From UBA4732 sp002404095 (GTDB lineage Bacteria; Planctomycetota; Planctomycetia; Gemmatales; Gemmataceae), in the NCBI GenBank assembly GCA_036783645.1, contig DAIPWT010000017.1, positions 1-64,000 of the forward strand: a stretch of DNA of 64,000 nt. The letters run 5' to 3'. Positions 15,251 to 23,636 of the stretch are shown here, piece after piece (positions within the stretch are counted from its first letter, which is position 1; every line of letters starts with the position of its first letter). The notes below the pieces were generated by a model that ran no database searches, was not told the DNA's origin, and saw nothing but the letters and a program-made list of their open reading frames with translations. Position numbers and translations under genes: made by a program.

Positions 15251-17548
15251 TTATTCCACGCTCAACCCCGTCAAGTAGGAATCGTAAGCGCCTTGTTGCG
15301 TCCTTTCCGCTTCCTGTTTGTCCTCTATGCTCTTCTGCAGCTTTTCGATCTCCGTTTCCTGCGTGTCGAATTTCTCCAAGTAGCGCTTGTAGGCCGCCGA
15401 CGTGGGCGGTACATTCGCCAGGTTCGCCCGTAGTCGCGTCTGGTCCTCCGTGATTGCCTTGAGTCGATTCTGTACTTGGGTTAGATCGCGCCGCGTCGAC
15501 GCCAACTCGGCTTTGAACGCGAGCGCCTTGTTCAGCGCCTCTTTCAACTTATCGCTGGCCACGTTGCCGCTCAGGAACACTTTGATGGCCTGGTCGTCCG
15601 TCGCGGCCAGCCCGGCGACGTTGGTGCGGCTGCGCTCTTCAACCACGTCCAGCTTGGCCGTCTTGCCGGCCGCGACTGCCTGGTCAAAGCGATAAACGTC
15701 GCGGCTGACCTCGTTCACTTTTTCTAGCGCCACGAGCTGCCATTCGTCGCGGATGGGGTGTTCGATAATCAGGTCGCGGTCCTGCGGCGAACGATTCTTG
15801 ACCTGATAACACTTGGTTTCGCGCAGCTTGTGCGTCACGTACATGACGCCCTTGACCACTTTAACGGCGATTAACTTCTCCGTGGAACCAGCGTGTTCCG
15901 CCTTGATCTCGACGCCCTGGTCAATCGCGAAGCTGAGAAGCCGCTCCTCGTTGGGCTGGAGGTCCATGATCCGGCCGTCGCCGGCGTAGGTGCCGCCCTC
16001 GTACACCGACACCGGACCTTGCATGAGGTCTTGGCCGGTGGTGTTTTTGAAGCGCAGACCCAGCAGCGGGAACTTGGCCTGAACGGCTTCGTTATAGATG
16101 CTGACCCGGGCGCCCTCGACGGGTTGATTGACGATCGGCAGCATGGCCGACTTCTGCCGCGGCAACGCCACTTTTTGTTCGATGATGTACTGGAAGTAGT
16201 CGCCGATCTCCGCGGCCGTCGCCGACGACGCTACCCCGGACGGGTCCAAGGCCACGACGCTGCCGATTTTCTTGGCCTTGTCCTTGTTGTCGCGCAACTG
16301 CTGGCGCCGCTGCTGCAATTCTTCGTAGTTCAGCCGGTTGTTTTCAAAGTTGAGGGGCGCGCCAGTCGTCGGATCGATGATACTGTTGAGGTTCGCCTGG
16401 TTCTGATAAGGATTGACGCGAGCGACCTGGCCGACGCCATTTTGTCCCAATTGACCACCGCCGAGGCCGCCCAGGGCGCCGAGGCCGCCGCCAAGCGCAC
16501 CGAGGCCGCCGCCAAGCGCGCCGAGGCCGCCGCCAAGCGCACCGAGACCGCCGCCGAGTTGCCCGTTGAGCGCGCCCTGGTAAGTCGGCGGCCGCAGCGA
16601 GGCGAACAGCTCCGGCTCAATGGTCGGCCGCGGCACGAATAGCGGTTGATACAGGTCCATTTGGAAGGAAATCGGCCGGCTGGAAATCAACGCCATGCGC
16701 ACGTCTTTCCAATCCTCATCGCTGGTGTTCTCGACGATGGCCCAGCCTTGCAGCGATGGTTTGCCTTTCTTGTCCAACACAAGACGATAGCTCGTCTTCC
16801 AGATCGGATTTTCAACGACATAACCGAGCTTAACCGTCCGCTTTCCTTCACCGGCGAAGTTCAGGCTGACCGTGCGTTTCTGGCTGTTGTGAGCGGCCGC
16901 CAGCACTTCGAGGGCGCGGCGGAACTCGGCGTCAAGCGAGCCGTTCAAAAAGCGCAGCCGCTGCACCTGCGACAGCGAAACGCTGCGCACGCCCTCCGCG
17001 CATAGCAGATTCAGCACGTCCACATCGACCAGCGTATCCTTCGGGCCGGGAGCGTGCTGCACTTCCATGCCGATGACGACGCCGGTGACGTTCCCCGGTT
17101 GGGCGGCGCCGTTCTGCTGAAGGACGACTTCGATCTTCTCGCCGCGGGCCTGATTGATGATCTGGCCGAGCGTCGGGTTGTTGGTCAGGTCGAGGGCGAA
17201 CGATTTCAGAGTTTTTTCCACCGGCTCCTGGCTGTCGTAGCTGACGGTGGACACCTTGCCGTCGCCGATGTCGGGAAGGACGAGGCTCTTCAGAAGATCG
17301 TTAATGTCGCTGACCGGGAAGGTCAGGTCCACGCGCGTATTGCCTTCGACGGCGCCCTCGCGCTGGAAGTAGCCGACGCCGCTGTTGAACAGAACGACTT
17401 GCGAGAGCGGCAGGTTCTTGCCGGCGGCGCGTTCGGCGTCGGGGCCGTCGCCCGGTTGGGCGGCGCCTAGCGTAAAGCGCCAGACGCCGATCGCGGCGAA
17501 GGCGACTGCGGAGATGAGGCCGAGGTAGAGGTAGGTGCGACGATTCAT
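15251..17548 (-). CDS. Membrane-anchored or secreted DUF4139-like protein with Gly-Leu repeats
   Basis: From ATG 17548 about 765 residues. A signal or anchor segment (YLYLGLISAVAFAAIGVW) is followed by LPLSQVVLFNSGVGYFQREG, typical of DUF4139-type proteins, and later KTSYRLVLDKKGKPSLQGWAIVENTSDEDWKDVRMAL, the family's core strand pattern. In the middle is a run of GGGLGAL units (tandem DNA repeat). The C-terminus is a long coiled coil (STRRDLTQVQNRLKAI, EKFDTQETEIEKLQKSI). The function of the family is not known. The frame is open further upstream to 17971 but that part crosses a palindrome and lacks a ribosome site; GAGAGGG lies just before 17548. Confidence 0.78.
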   Translation of the reverse strand: MNRRTYLYLGLISAVAFAAIGVWRFTLGAAQPGDGPDAERAAGKNLPLSQVVLFNSGVGYFQREGAVEGNTRVDLTFPVSDINDLLKSLVLPDIGDGKVSTVSYDSQEPVEKTLKSFALDLTNNPTLGQIINQARGEKIEVVLQQNGAAQPGNVTGVVIGMEVQHAPGPKDTLVDVDVLNLLCAEGVRSVSLSQVQRLRFLNGSLDAEFRRALEVLAAAHNSQKRTVSLNFAGEGKRTVKLGYVVENPIWKTSYRLVLDKKGKPSLQGWAIVENTSDEDWKDVRMALISSRPISFQMDLYQPLFVPRPTIEPELFASLRPPTYQGALNGQLGGGLGALGGGLGALGGGLGALGGGLGALGGLGGGQLGQNGVGQVARVNPYQNQANLNSIIDPTTGAPLNFENNRLNYEELQQRRQQLRDNKDKAKKIGSVVALDPSGVASSATAAEIGDYFQYIIEQKVALPRQKSAMLPIVNQPVEGARVSIYNEAVQAKFPLLGLRFKNTTGQDLMQGPVSVYEGGTYAGDGRIMDLQPNEERLLSFAIDQGVEIKAEHAGSTEKLIAVKVVKGVMYVTHKLRETKCYQVKNRSPQDRDLIIEHPIRDEWQLVALEKVNEVSRDVYRFDQAVAAGKTAKLDVVEERSRTNVAGLAATDDQAIKVFLSGNVASDKLKEALNKALAFKAELASTRRDLTQVQNRLKAITEDQTRLRANLANVPPTSAAYKRYLEKFDTQETEIEKLQKSIEDKQEAERTQQGAYDSYLTGLSVE
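16461..16556. repeat. 21-base tandem repeat encoding GGGLGAL units
   Basis: About four copies of a 21-base unit (CCGAGGCCGCCGCCAAGCGC plus one base on the plus strand) with only single-base changes, encoding consecutive seven-residue GGGLGAL units of the DUF4139-like protein. Such Gly-rich linkers can change in copy number by replication slippage without frame loss. Confidence 0.75.
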
Positions 17549-17669
17549 GAGTAACCCTCTCTCAAAAGAAGGAAGTGGAGACCACGACGCGGCGACTGAA
17601 TGCCACGTCAGTATAACCGTCCGGCGGGGAGAGGGGTGTAACGAGTTTGTAATATGGATTGGGGGAGCG

Positions 17670-17740
17670 CGTCGTTTAGCCGCGACCCGAAGGGGAGCGC
17701 GGGGGAGACGCGCTCCCCTTCGGGTCGCGGCTAAACGACG
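17670..17740. repeat. Palindromic repeat, 'GTTTAGCCGCG' family
   Basis: Perfect 32-base arms, 17670-17701 and 17709-17740, around 7 bases. Same family as 10401-10463 and 47016-47077. It lies in the 230-base divergent gap between the DUF4139-like gene and the flavoprotein gene. Apart from this palindrome I see no clear promoter in the gap. Confidence 0.87.
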
Positions 17741-17780
17741 CCTCTCGCCGGAGTAATGTTCCGATGCAAGACTGCGACAT

Positions 17781-19040
17781 ATGTTGAACACCGATTGGGA
17801 TATTGTCGTCGTCGGCGCCGGCGCGGCCGGCTTGTTGGCCGCCATCCGCGCGGCCGAATGCGGGCGGCGCGTGCTGGTCCTTGAGAAGAACCGCAAGCCC
17901 GGCGTCAAAATCCTCATGTCCGGCGGCACGCGCTGCAATGTCACACAGGCCACCGACGAGCGCGGCATCATCGCCGCTTACGGGCCTCCGGGGCGATTCT
18001 TGCACTCCGCCCTCGCCGCCCTCGGCGTACAAGACACCATCGACCTTTTCGAGGCGGAGGGCGTCGCGCTCAAGGTGGAAGAGACGGGCAAAATCTTCCC
18101 CGTTAGCAACAAAGCATTGGACGTACTGGACGCTTTATTAAAGCGATTGCGACGCACCGACGCGACCCTGGCGCTGGAAGAACCCGTTAATGATCTTCAG
18201 CCGGAATCGCCCGGATTCATGCTGACCACGCCGCGCCGGGTTGTCAGCGCCACTTGCGTCATCCTCACCACTGGCGGTAAATCGTATCCCGGCAGCGGGA
18301 CCACCGGCGACGGCTACGCCTTTACCGCCCGTTTCGGCCATACCATCGTTCCGCCGCGCCCGGCCCTTGTGCCGATTACCGTGGACGCCCCGTGGGTCAC
18401 GGAGTTGCGCGGCGTGACATTGCCCGACGTGGGTCTGCGCGTAATGGAGGAGAAAGAGGTCCTGCAAGGTGCGAGAGGCTCTATGCTGTTCGCGCACTTC
18501 GGATTGACTGGCCCGGTCGTCCTCGACCTCAGCCGGGTGGTAAGCGGTCATGCGCGACCGCGATCCCTTGGGCTGGAAATGGACTTTCTGCCGACCTGGA
18601 AAGAGGCGGACCTTGACGAACATCTGCGTGTTGAAACGGCCGCGTCGGGAAAGAAGCAGCTTGCGGCCGTGTTGATGACGTTTCTACCACGACGACTGTG
18701 TGATGTGCTGTTGCCGCAAGCCGGTTTGCCCGCCGACCGCAAGGCGGCGGCTCTGAGCCGGCCTGACCGCGCTCGTCTCGTCGCCTGTCTAAAACGCCTG
18801 TCATTGCCGGTGTCGGGTACGCTCGGTTTCGGCAAAGCGGAGGTCACGGCCGGCGGCGTCGCCCTCGCCGAGGTCGATTCGCGGACCATGCAAAGCAAGC
18901 TCGTTCCGAACCTTTACATCGCCGGCGAGTTGCTCGACCTGGACGGCCCAATAGGCGGCTACAACTTCCAGGCGGCGTGGAGTACGGGTTGGTTGGCGGG
19001 CGGCGCGTCAGCTAAAGTCGGGCAGCCGCCAGCAGAATAG
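17781..19040 (+). CDS. HI0933/BaiN-family FAD-dependent oxidoreductase
   Basis: 419-residue flavoprotein. The start WDIVVVGAGAAGLLAAIRAA is the FAD-binding Rossmann motif; KPGVKILMSGGTRCNVT is the signature of the HI0933 group; TGGKSYPGSGTTGDGY and the closing GGYNFQAAWSTGWLAGG are the second FAD contact. Members include uncharacterised YhiN-type proteins and BaiN of bile-acid metabolism, so the substrate here is unknown. The 3' end overlaps the convergent phosphopantetheinyl transferase gene by 33 bases. ATG 17781 comes shortly after the palindrome. Confidence 0.9.
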   Translation: MLNTDWDIVVVGAGAAGLLAAIRAAECGRRVLVLEKNRKPGVKILMSGGTRCNVTQATDERGIIAAYGPPGRFLHSALAALGVQDTIDLFEAEGVALKVEETGKIFPVSNKALDVLDALLKRLRRTDATLALEEPVNDLQPESPGFMLTTPRRVVSATCVILTTGGKSYPGSGTTGDGYAFTARFGHTIVPPRPALVPITVDAPWVTELRGVTLPDVGLRVMEEKEVLQGARGSMLFAHFGLTGPVVLDLSRVVSGHARPRSLGLEMDFLPTWKEADLDEHLRVETAASGKKQLAAVLMTFLPRRLCDVLLPQAGLPADRKAAALSRPDRARLVACLKRLSLPVSGTLGFGKAEVTAGGVALAEVDSRTMQSKLVPNLYIAGELLDLDGPIGGYNFQAAWSTGWLAGGASAKVGQPPAE

Positions 19041-19775
19041 CCGATAATCATGCGCTTGGAGGGCCAGCGCGCCGACGTAACCGGAGGCCGGCGCCAGCGT
19101 GCGCAGCGACCAGGCCGTCGCCGCCTCATGGTCGCCGTCGATGTGGACGACGTGGGCCGGGTCGTCCTCGGTATGGCTTACCTCGACCCGCTCCAAGCCG
19201 AAGGAAAGCCCCAGCCCGTGCGCCTTCAAATAAGCCTCTTTTCGCGTCCACAATCGGAAGAATGTCTCCAACCGCCGCGGCGTGTCGAGCGCACGCAACG
19301 CGGCCGCCTCGCGCGGCGTGAAGAACCGATCCGCCAAGCCCATTTCGTCGCTGAACGGCCGTATGCGCTCCACGTCCACGCCGACTTCGCACCGGCCGGT
19401 CAAAGCGAACAGCGCCATCCCGTGGGAGTGCGATACGTTGAAGCAAAGAGGCGCCTCTGAGTCCGCCAGCCGCGGCTTGCCCCTCGAAGTCTGCGAGAAT
19501 TGGACGCGCCGCGGTTCCAGCCCAAGACACTCGCCAAGCAAAAGACGCAACAACGCACGGGCGATAATGAATTCGGATCGCGCACCGGCGTGACGGAACC
19601 GCGCGGCCCGGTCGCGCTCTTCCTGCGACAAATATCGGCTCAAATCAGCGGCCTCAGCGGGAGAGCGGTCCAACGCCGCGCTCCAGACGTGGACCTCGTC
19701 CGCAGCCGGCTTCAACCGCGCGGGAGCGGCCGGCCAGTCGTGGGAGATCGCGGTCATGGGGAGGCGTGCGCTCAT
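19008..19775 (-). CDS. 4'-phosphopantetheinyl transferase (Sfp-type)
   Basis: Transfers the phosphopantetheine arm from CoA to a carrier protein of fatty-acid, polyketide or peptide synthesis. 255 residues is the Sfp-type size (AcpS is half as long). Motifs: LSQEERDRAARFRH, the conserved FNVSHSHGMALFAL, GVDVERIRPF with the Mg-binding Asp/Glu, and FFRLWTRKEAYLKAHGLGL. The ATG at 19775 overlaps the tyrS stop by 4 bases, so it is probably translated with tyrS; a second ATG 18 bases further in is also possible. No carrier-protein megasynthase is in this window. Confidence 0.88.
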   Translation of the reverse strand: MSARLPMTAISHDWPAAPARLKPAADEVHVWSAALDRSPAEAADLSRYLSQEERDRAARFRHAGARSEFIIARALLRLLLGECLGLEPRRVQFSQTSRGKPRLADSEAPLCFNVSHSHGMALFALTGRCEVGVDVERIRPFSDEMGLADRFFTPREAAALRALDTPRRLETFFRLWTRKEAYLKAHGLGLSFGLERVEVSHTEDDPAHVVHIDGDHEAATAWSLRTLAPASGYVGALALQAHDYRLFCWRLPDFS

Positions 19776-20983
19776 GTTAACCGCACCCTTACGATTCTCC
19801 GGCCGAAGCGCACCACCAGGCCGTCGGCCACTGCCACGACCTGATTGGGATCGGTCGCCTTCTCGCGGTCGGGGCCGATGGTCACGCCGCCGCTTTGGAT
19901 GTGACGGCGCGCTTCGTTGTTGCTCTTGGCCAGATTCAGCAGCACCAGGAGCTTCGACACGGCGATCTTACCGTCGGCCAGGTTCGACGCCGCTATTTGT
20001 ACTTCATCGATCTGAGTTGGGTCTTGTCGTCCAGAGAATTGCTTTTCCCATTCGCTCTGGGCCTGAACGGCCGCGTCCGTACCGTAATAAGCGCCTACGA
20101 TGTCACGGCCGAGCGTCTTTTTCGCCTCCATCGGACGTTCAATGAGCTGTCTAATTTCATCTTTGGTGTGGTCGGTCAAGAGGGTGAACCAATCCGGCAT
20201 CAATTCATCCGGGATGCTCATGGTCTTGGCGAACTGCTCCTTGGCCGACTCGCCGACGCCGACGTAATTGCCGAGGCTCTTGCCCATCCGCCGCACGCCA
20301 TCGCGGCCGCGGAGGATCGGCAGCGTCAGGCAGACTTGCGGTTCCTGGCCGGCCTCTTCCTGGAGCTTTCGACCCATCATCAAGTTAAATAGCTGCTCGC
20401 TGCCGCCGAGTTCCACGTCGGCCCGGACTTCAACGCTGTCCTGTCCTTGCATCAACGGATAAAGGCACTCGTGCAAGTAGATGGGCACCGACGGCTCGGC
20501 ACGAAAGCGCTTGGTGAAGTCGTCGCGCTCCAACGTCCGCTGCACGGTCGTCTTAGCGGTCAACGCCATCACGTCAAGGAAGGTCATCTTGCCGAACCAA
20601 TCGCCGTTGTGCGTGACCTCCGCGCGGTTAATGTCGATGACCTTGCTGACTTGCAGGAGATAATCCTTGGCGTTGGCCTCGACTTGTTCTGGCGTGAGGC
20701 GCGCGCGCGTTTGGTCGCGGCCGCTGGGGTCGCCGACGAGGGCGGTGTAGTTGCCGATGATGAGGACGGCTTGGTGGCCGAGTTCCTGGAACAGGCGCAG
20801 CTTCCGTAACGGAACGGTATGGCCGAGGTGAACGTCGATACCGGTGGGGTCGATGCCGTACTTGACGCGCAGCGGCGTGCCGGTGCGGACGCTGCGTTCG
20901 AGCTTACGGCGCAGGTCGGCCTCCGGCGTGATCTGCTCGGCGCCGCGGCGGATTAGATCGAGTTGTTCATCGACGGTCTTCAC
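19772..20983 (-). CDS. tyrS: Tyrosyl-tRNA synthetase
   Basis: Class I synthetase charging tRNA-Tyr. The catalytic domain shows KYGIDPTGIDVHLGHTVPLRKL (HIGH motif as HLGH), GDPSGRDQTR, QGQDSVEVRADVELGGSEQLFNL and RMGKSLGN (KMSKS-type signature). The C-terminal part (AVSKLLVLLNLAKSNNEARRHIQSGGVTI) is an S4-like RNA-binding domain. GTG at 20983 is chosen: AAGGAA lies 8 bases upstream and it starts 14 bases after the preceding gene; the open frame reaches 21067 but would overlap that gene. About 403 residues fits the TyrS type found in many bacteria with GDPSGR. Confidence 0.93.
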   Translation of the reverse strand: MKTVDEQLDLIRRGAEQITPEADLRRKLERSVRTGTPLRVKYGIDPTGIDVHLGHTVPLRKLRLFQELGHQAVLIIGNYTALVGDPSGRDQTRARLTPEQVEANAKDYLLQVSKVIDINRAEVTHNGDWFGKMTFLDVMALTAKTTVQRTLERDDFTKRFRAEPSVPIYLHECLYPLMQGQDSVEVRADVELGGSEQLFNLMMGRKLQEEAGQEPQVCLTLPILRGRDGVRRMGKSLGNYVGVGESAKEQFAKTMSIPDELMPDWFTLLTDHTKDEIRQLIERPMEAKKTLGRDIVGAYYGTDAAVQAQSEWEKQFSGRQDPTQIDEVQIAASNLADGKIAVSKLLVLLNLAKSNNEARRHIQSGGVTIGPDREKATDPNQVVAVADGLVVRFGRRIVRVRLT

Positions 20984-20996
20984 GACGCGAGTTCCT

Positions 20997-21620
20997 TCAT
21001 GCGGCGTGCGGATAGCGCGCCGCTTCATCTTGGCATTGCGACAGCACGAATTGGAGTGCGGCGGCAAGGCCGTCCAGTTCCTGCGCTAAGTAGAGACGAG
21101 GGTCAAGCGTGTACACAGTTCCCTGGAGGCGAGCGAATTCCCAGACCCGGCCGTTGCTAGCCGCGCCATACATAGTGGAATCGGGGACGCCATTCAACTT
21201 TTGGGCCGCGAGCATCGCCGCCAGGCACTGCCCCGACCCGCGCTCAAAATCATCCTTCTTAGCTTCGACCACTAGAAGGTAGGGCAAATCAAAGAACAGC
21301 GCTCCTAACGGGGAGCGTCTCGCCACGATGTAATCTGGAGTGCCGCAGAGATCGCTGTCAAAGGCGATTGCTTGATGGCTCCACAGCATCAGCCGATCCC
21401 GGAAGGGCTTCCACACTTCGCGCAAGATGGGAAAAATTAACGTCTCGGTAACGGAATACTCGCCCATCCGAGTAGGCATTTCAAGGAGATTGAATGCCAG
21501 TTCGGAACGGAAATAATCGCTGATTGAGGTAGCAATGGGCGCGACAAATTCCTCCTGGCGACACTCAAGGTGATAGGCGTGGGCGACGTCGCCGATGGAA
21601 GTGTAAGACGCGAAAGGCAT
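20997..21620 (-). CDS. Putative PD-(D/E)xK nuclease-fold protein
   Basis: 207 residues. The core GTPDYIVARRSPLGALFFDLPYLLVVEAKKDD fits the PD...(D/E)xK pattern of restriction-like nucleases: PD in the first strand, then E-x-K in the second. RVWEFARLQGTVYTLD follows, as in planctomycete and cyanobacterial proteins annotated as type I restriction-subunit-like or hypothetical. It is the first gene upstream of tyrS, 14 bases away. No methylase or helicase partner is near, so a restriction role is unsupported. ATG 21620 follows TAGGAGG. Confidence 0.65.
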   Translation of the reverse strand: MPFASYTSIGDVAHAYHLECRQEEFVAPIATSISDYFRSELAFNLLEMPTRMGEYSVTETLIFPILREVWKPFRDRLMLWSHQAIAFDSDLCGTPDYIVARRSPLGALFFDLPYLLVVEAKKDDFERGSGQCLAAMLAAQKLNGVPDSTMYGAASNGRVWEFARLQGTVYTLDPRLYLAQELDGLAAALQFVLSQCQDEAARYPHAA

Positions 21621-21640
21621 GTTTCTACCTCCTAGAACAG

Positions 21641-22054
21641 TTAAGAATACATCTGTCCCCGCCCCACCGCCTCAAACGCCTGCGGATAATGGTCGATGCG
21701 CGGCTCGCGCTGATTGGCCGGCCACGTCACTGTAATTACGTCGATGCGCGCCGGACGATCAAGCAAGTGATTTTGCCGGAGATAATGGAGCGCTAATCGC
21801 GTCAAACGGCGTTGTTTCGCGTCGTCCACCGACAGGGCGGGGCGTTCAGGGTCGTCGCCGCCGGTCGAGCGAACTTCGACAAAGATAATACAGCCACCCT
21901 GCTCGGCGACCAGATCCAATTCGCCGTGAGGACAGCGATAGTTGCGCGCCAAGATGCGGCAACCGAGTCGGCGCAGGAAGCGCGCGGCGGCGCGTTCGGA
22001 GCGATTGCCGAACCAGCGTCGCCACCAGGGCTTTCGCGCAAGAGATTGCGCCAC
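21641..22054 (-). CDS. yraN: YraN family (UPF0102) putative endonuclease-like protein
   Basis: 137 residues. YraN proteins have a Holliday-junction-resolvase-like fold of unclear function and are often found in the rpsP-trmD-rplS region, as here. Seen: GNRSERAAARFLRRLGCRILARNYRCPHGELDLVAEQGGCIIFVEVRS (quoted in pieces: ERAAARFLRRLG, GELDLVAEQ, IIFVEVRS), containing the Glu-Asp-Glu-x-Val active-site-like pattern, and DDAKQRRLTRLALHYL. It lies 18 bases downstream of rplS on the same strand. Confidence 0.85.
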   Translation of the reverse strand: MAQSLARKPWWRRWFGNRSERAAARFLRRLGCRILARNYRCPHGELDLVAEQGGCIIFVEVRSTGGDDPERPALSVDDAKQRRLTRLALHYLRQNHLLDRPARIDVITVTWPANQREPRIDHYPQAFEAVGRGQMYS

Positions 22055-22072
22055 CGGCCGCGCCCTCGTAAA

Positions 22073-22489
22073 TTAGGGCGCCGGCTTCGGCGCCGGCGTC
22101 TCGGCTTTCGTCGCCTTGGCCGCGCCTTTGGCGCCGACCTTGGGCTTGCGCTCGCGTAAGCGCGTGGCCTTGCCGACGCGGTCGCGCAAGTAATAGAGTT
22201 TGGCGCGGCGGACGACGCCAGTGCGCTTCACCTCGATCTTGGCGATACGCGGCGAGTTCAGCGGGAACTGACGTTCAACGCCTTCGCCCTGCACGATGCG
22301 GCGCACCGTAAACATCTCGCGCATACCACTGCCGCGACGGGAGATGACCACGCCGGTGAAGACCTGAACTCGCTCTTTCTGGCCTTCTAGAATGCGCTGG
22401 TGGACGTCCACCGTGTCGCCGATCTCGAAGGGGGCTATGTCGGTTTTAACGCCCACGGCTTCAACGAGGCCCATCAATCGATTTTGCAT
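22073..22489 (-). CDS. rplS: 50S ribosomal protein L19
   Basis: Large-subunit protein at the 30S-50S interface. Family motifs: FEIGDTVDVHQRILEG, KERVQVFTGVVISRRGSG, FTVRRIVQGEGVERQFPLNSP, KIEVKRTGVVRRAKLYYLRD and GKATRLRE. An Ala/Lys/Pro tail of about 25 residues is added at the C-terminus. ATG 22489 gives the normal start QNRLMGLVEAV; the frame is open up to 22576 but those residues are inside trmD. The rplS start overlaps the trmD end by 29 bases. Confidence 0.95.
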   Translation of the reverse strand: MQNRLMGLVEAVGVKTDIAPFEIGDTVDVHQRILEGQKERVQVFTGVVISRRGSGMREMFTVRRIVQGEGVERQFPLNSPRIAKIEVKRTGVVRRAKLYYLRDRVGKATRLRERKPKVGAKGAAKATKAETPAPKPAP

Positions 22490-23180
22490 GACTCTCACCT
22501 TCCTTCGTTTCGTTCCAACCGGCGCCGGCGCTTCGAGCCAGCGATTGTTCCCGCCGCCAGCGGGCCACGGCTTCATGGTCGCCGCTCAACAGCACTTCGG
22601 GCACGGCCATGTCGCGGAAGACGCGCGGCCGGGTGTATTGCGGATATTCCAACTGTCCAGGGTCGCTATGCGACTCTTCGGTCACGCTTTCCGGGTCGCC
22701 CAACACTCCCGGCACGTAGCGAATCACCGTATCGATCACTACCATCGCGGCCACTTCGCCGCCATTGCAGACGAAGTCGCCGATCGAAACTTCGCGCGGC
22801 TTCAAACCCAGTCGGACGCGCTCGTCGAAGCCTTCGTACCGGCCGCACAGGAGCAACAGCCGTTTATGCTCCGACAACTCACGCACCAGCGGTTGCGTCA
22901 GGCGTTCGCCGGCCGGCGTCAACAGGATCAGCTGGCCCGGCTCGGCTTCCTTGGCTTGCACGGCCTCAACCGCGGCGAACAACGGCTCCGCCATCAGCAC
23001 CATGCCGGGGCCGCCGCCGAAAGGGCGGTCGTCCACCTTATGGTGTTTGTCGGCCGCCCAATCGCGGATGTTCCAGAGGTTAATTTGCACGAGCTTGTTC
23101 TGGATCGCCAGCTTCAACAGGCTCTGCGTCAAATACCCCTGAAAGAGGTCCGGGAACAGCGTCAGCACGTCGAAGCGCAT
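22461..23180 (-). CDS. trmD: tRNA (guanine-N1-)-methyltransferase
   Basis: Methylates G37 of tRNAs with SAM, preventing frameshifting. The family knot motifs are clear: MRFDVLTLFPDLFQGY at the start, VDDRPFGGGPGMVLM, LLLCGRYEGFDERV, SIGDFVCNGGEVAAMV and YPQYTRPRVF. ATG 23180 is the normal start; ten in-frame codons upstream belong to a palindrome. Its end reaches 29 bases into rplS, so both are translated from one message. The usual order rpsP-rimM-trmD-rplS lacks rimM here. Confidence 0.95.
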   Translation of the reverse strand: MRFDVLTLFPDLFQGYLTQSLLKLAIQNKLVQINLWNIRDWAADKHHKVDDRPFGGGPGMVLMAEPLFAAVEAVQAKEAEPGQLILLTPAGERLTQPLVRELSEHKRLLLLCGRYEGFDERVRLGLKPREVSIGDFVCNGGEVAAMVVIDTVIRYVPGVLGDPESVTEESHSDPGQLEYPQYTRPRVFRDMAVPEVLLSGDHEAVARWRREQSLARSAGAGWNETKEGESHAKSIDGPR

Positions 23181-23189
23181 AATTCCCAA

Positions 23190-23248
23190 CCAGCCCGAAG
23201 CGCCAAGCAAGGGATTCAGTCAAGCCCTTGCTTGGCGCTTCGGGCTGG
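23190..23248. repeat. Palindromic repeat between rpsP and trmD
   Basis: Perfect 24-base arms (23190-23213 and 23225-23248; CCAGCCCGAAGCGCCAAGCA...) with an 11-base centre, in the 81-base gap where rimM is often found. It is within an operon, so read-through is likely needed for trmD expression. Confidence 0.85.
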
Positions 23249-23261
23249 GTCATGGGACTTC

Positions 23262-23561
23262 TTACGCGGTCGGGGCGGCCGGCGGAACCGCAGCCTCGGC
23301 CGGCTGCTGCTCGAACTTCGCCATGTACTTCTTGATGAAGACCTCGACGTTGTCCGACGGCCTGGCGCCCACGCTTATCCAGTACTTGATTCGCTCCGGC
23401 AGCAGCTTGACGCGCTCGTCGGTGTTTTTAAGCATCGGATCGTAGGAGCCAAGCTCCTCGATCACACGGCCGTCGCGCGGCTGGCGACTGTCGATGGCCA
23501 CGATACGGAAATAAGGGCGGTGCTTGCGCCCGAGCCTTTTCATGCGAATGCGAACAGCCAC
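23262..23561 (-). CDS. rpsP: 30S ribosomal protein S16
   Basis: Small-subunit assembly protein, 99 residues. Typical start VRIRMKRLGRKHRPYFRIV, then DSRQPRDGRVIEELGSYDP and ERIKYWISVGARPSDNV; the C-terminus is a short Ala/Pro tail. It lies between ffh and trmD on the minus strand, the common ffh-rpsP-trmD-rplS order. Confidence 0.95.
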   Translation of the reverse strand: MAVRIRMKRLGRKHRPYFRIVAIDSRQPRDGRVIEELGSYDPMLKNTDERVKLLPERIKYWISVGARPSDNVEVFIKKYMAKFEQQPAEAAVPPAAPTA

Positions 23562-23636
23562 GATATTCCCTTTCGTCGAGTACTCAGTAGTCAGTACGAA
23601 TATGAAAACCGGCCCTGTCTTTCTACTGACTATTGG

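Noticed and set aside
17549..17971. Extension of the DUF4139-like protein to 906 residues
   Set aside because: The extra part crosses a palindrome and antisense flavoprotein sequence, and a good ribosome site precedes ATG 17548.
20997..21620. Type I restriction subunit
   Set aside because: Only a nuclease-like core is visible and no specificity, methylase or helicase gene is near.
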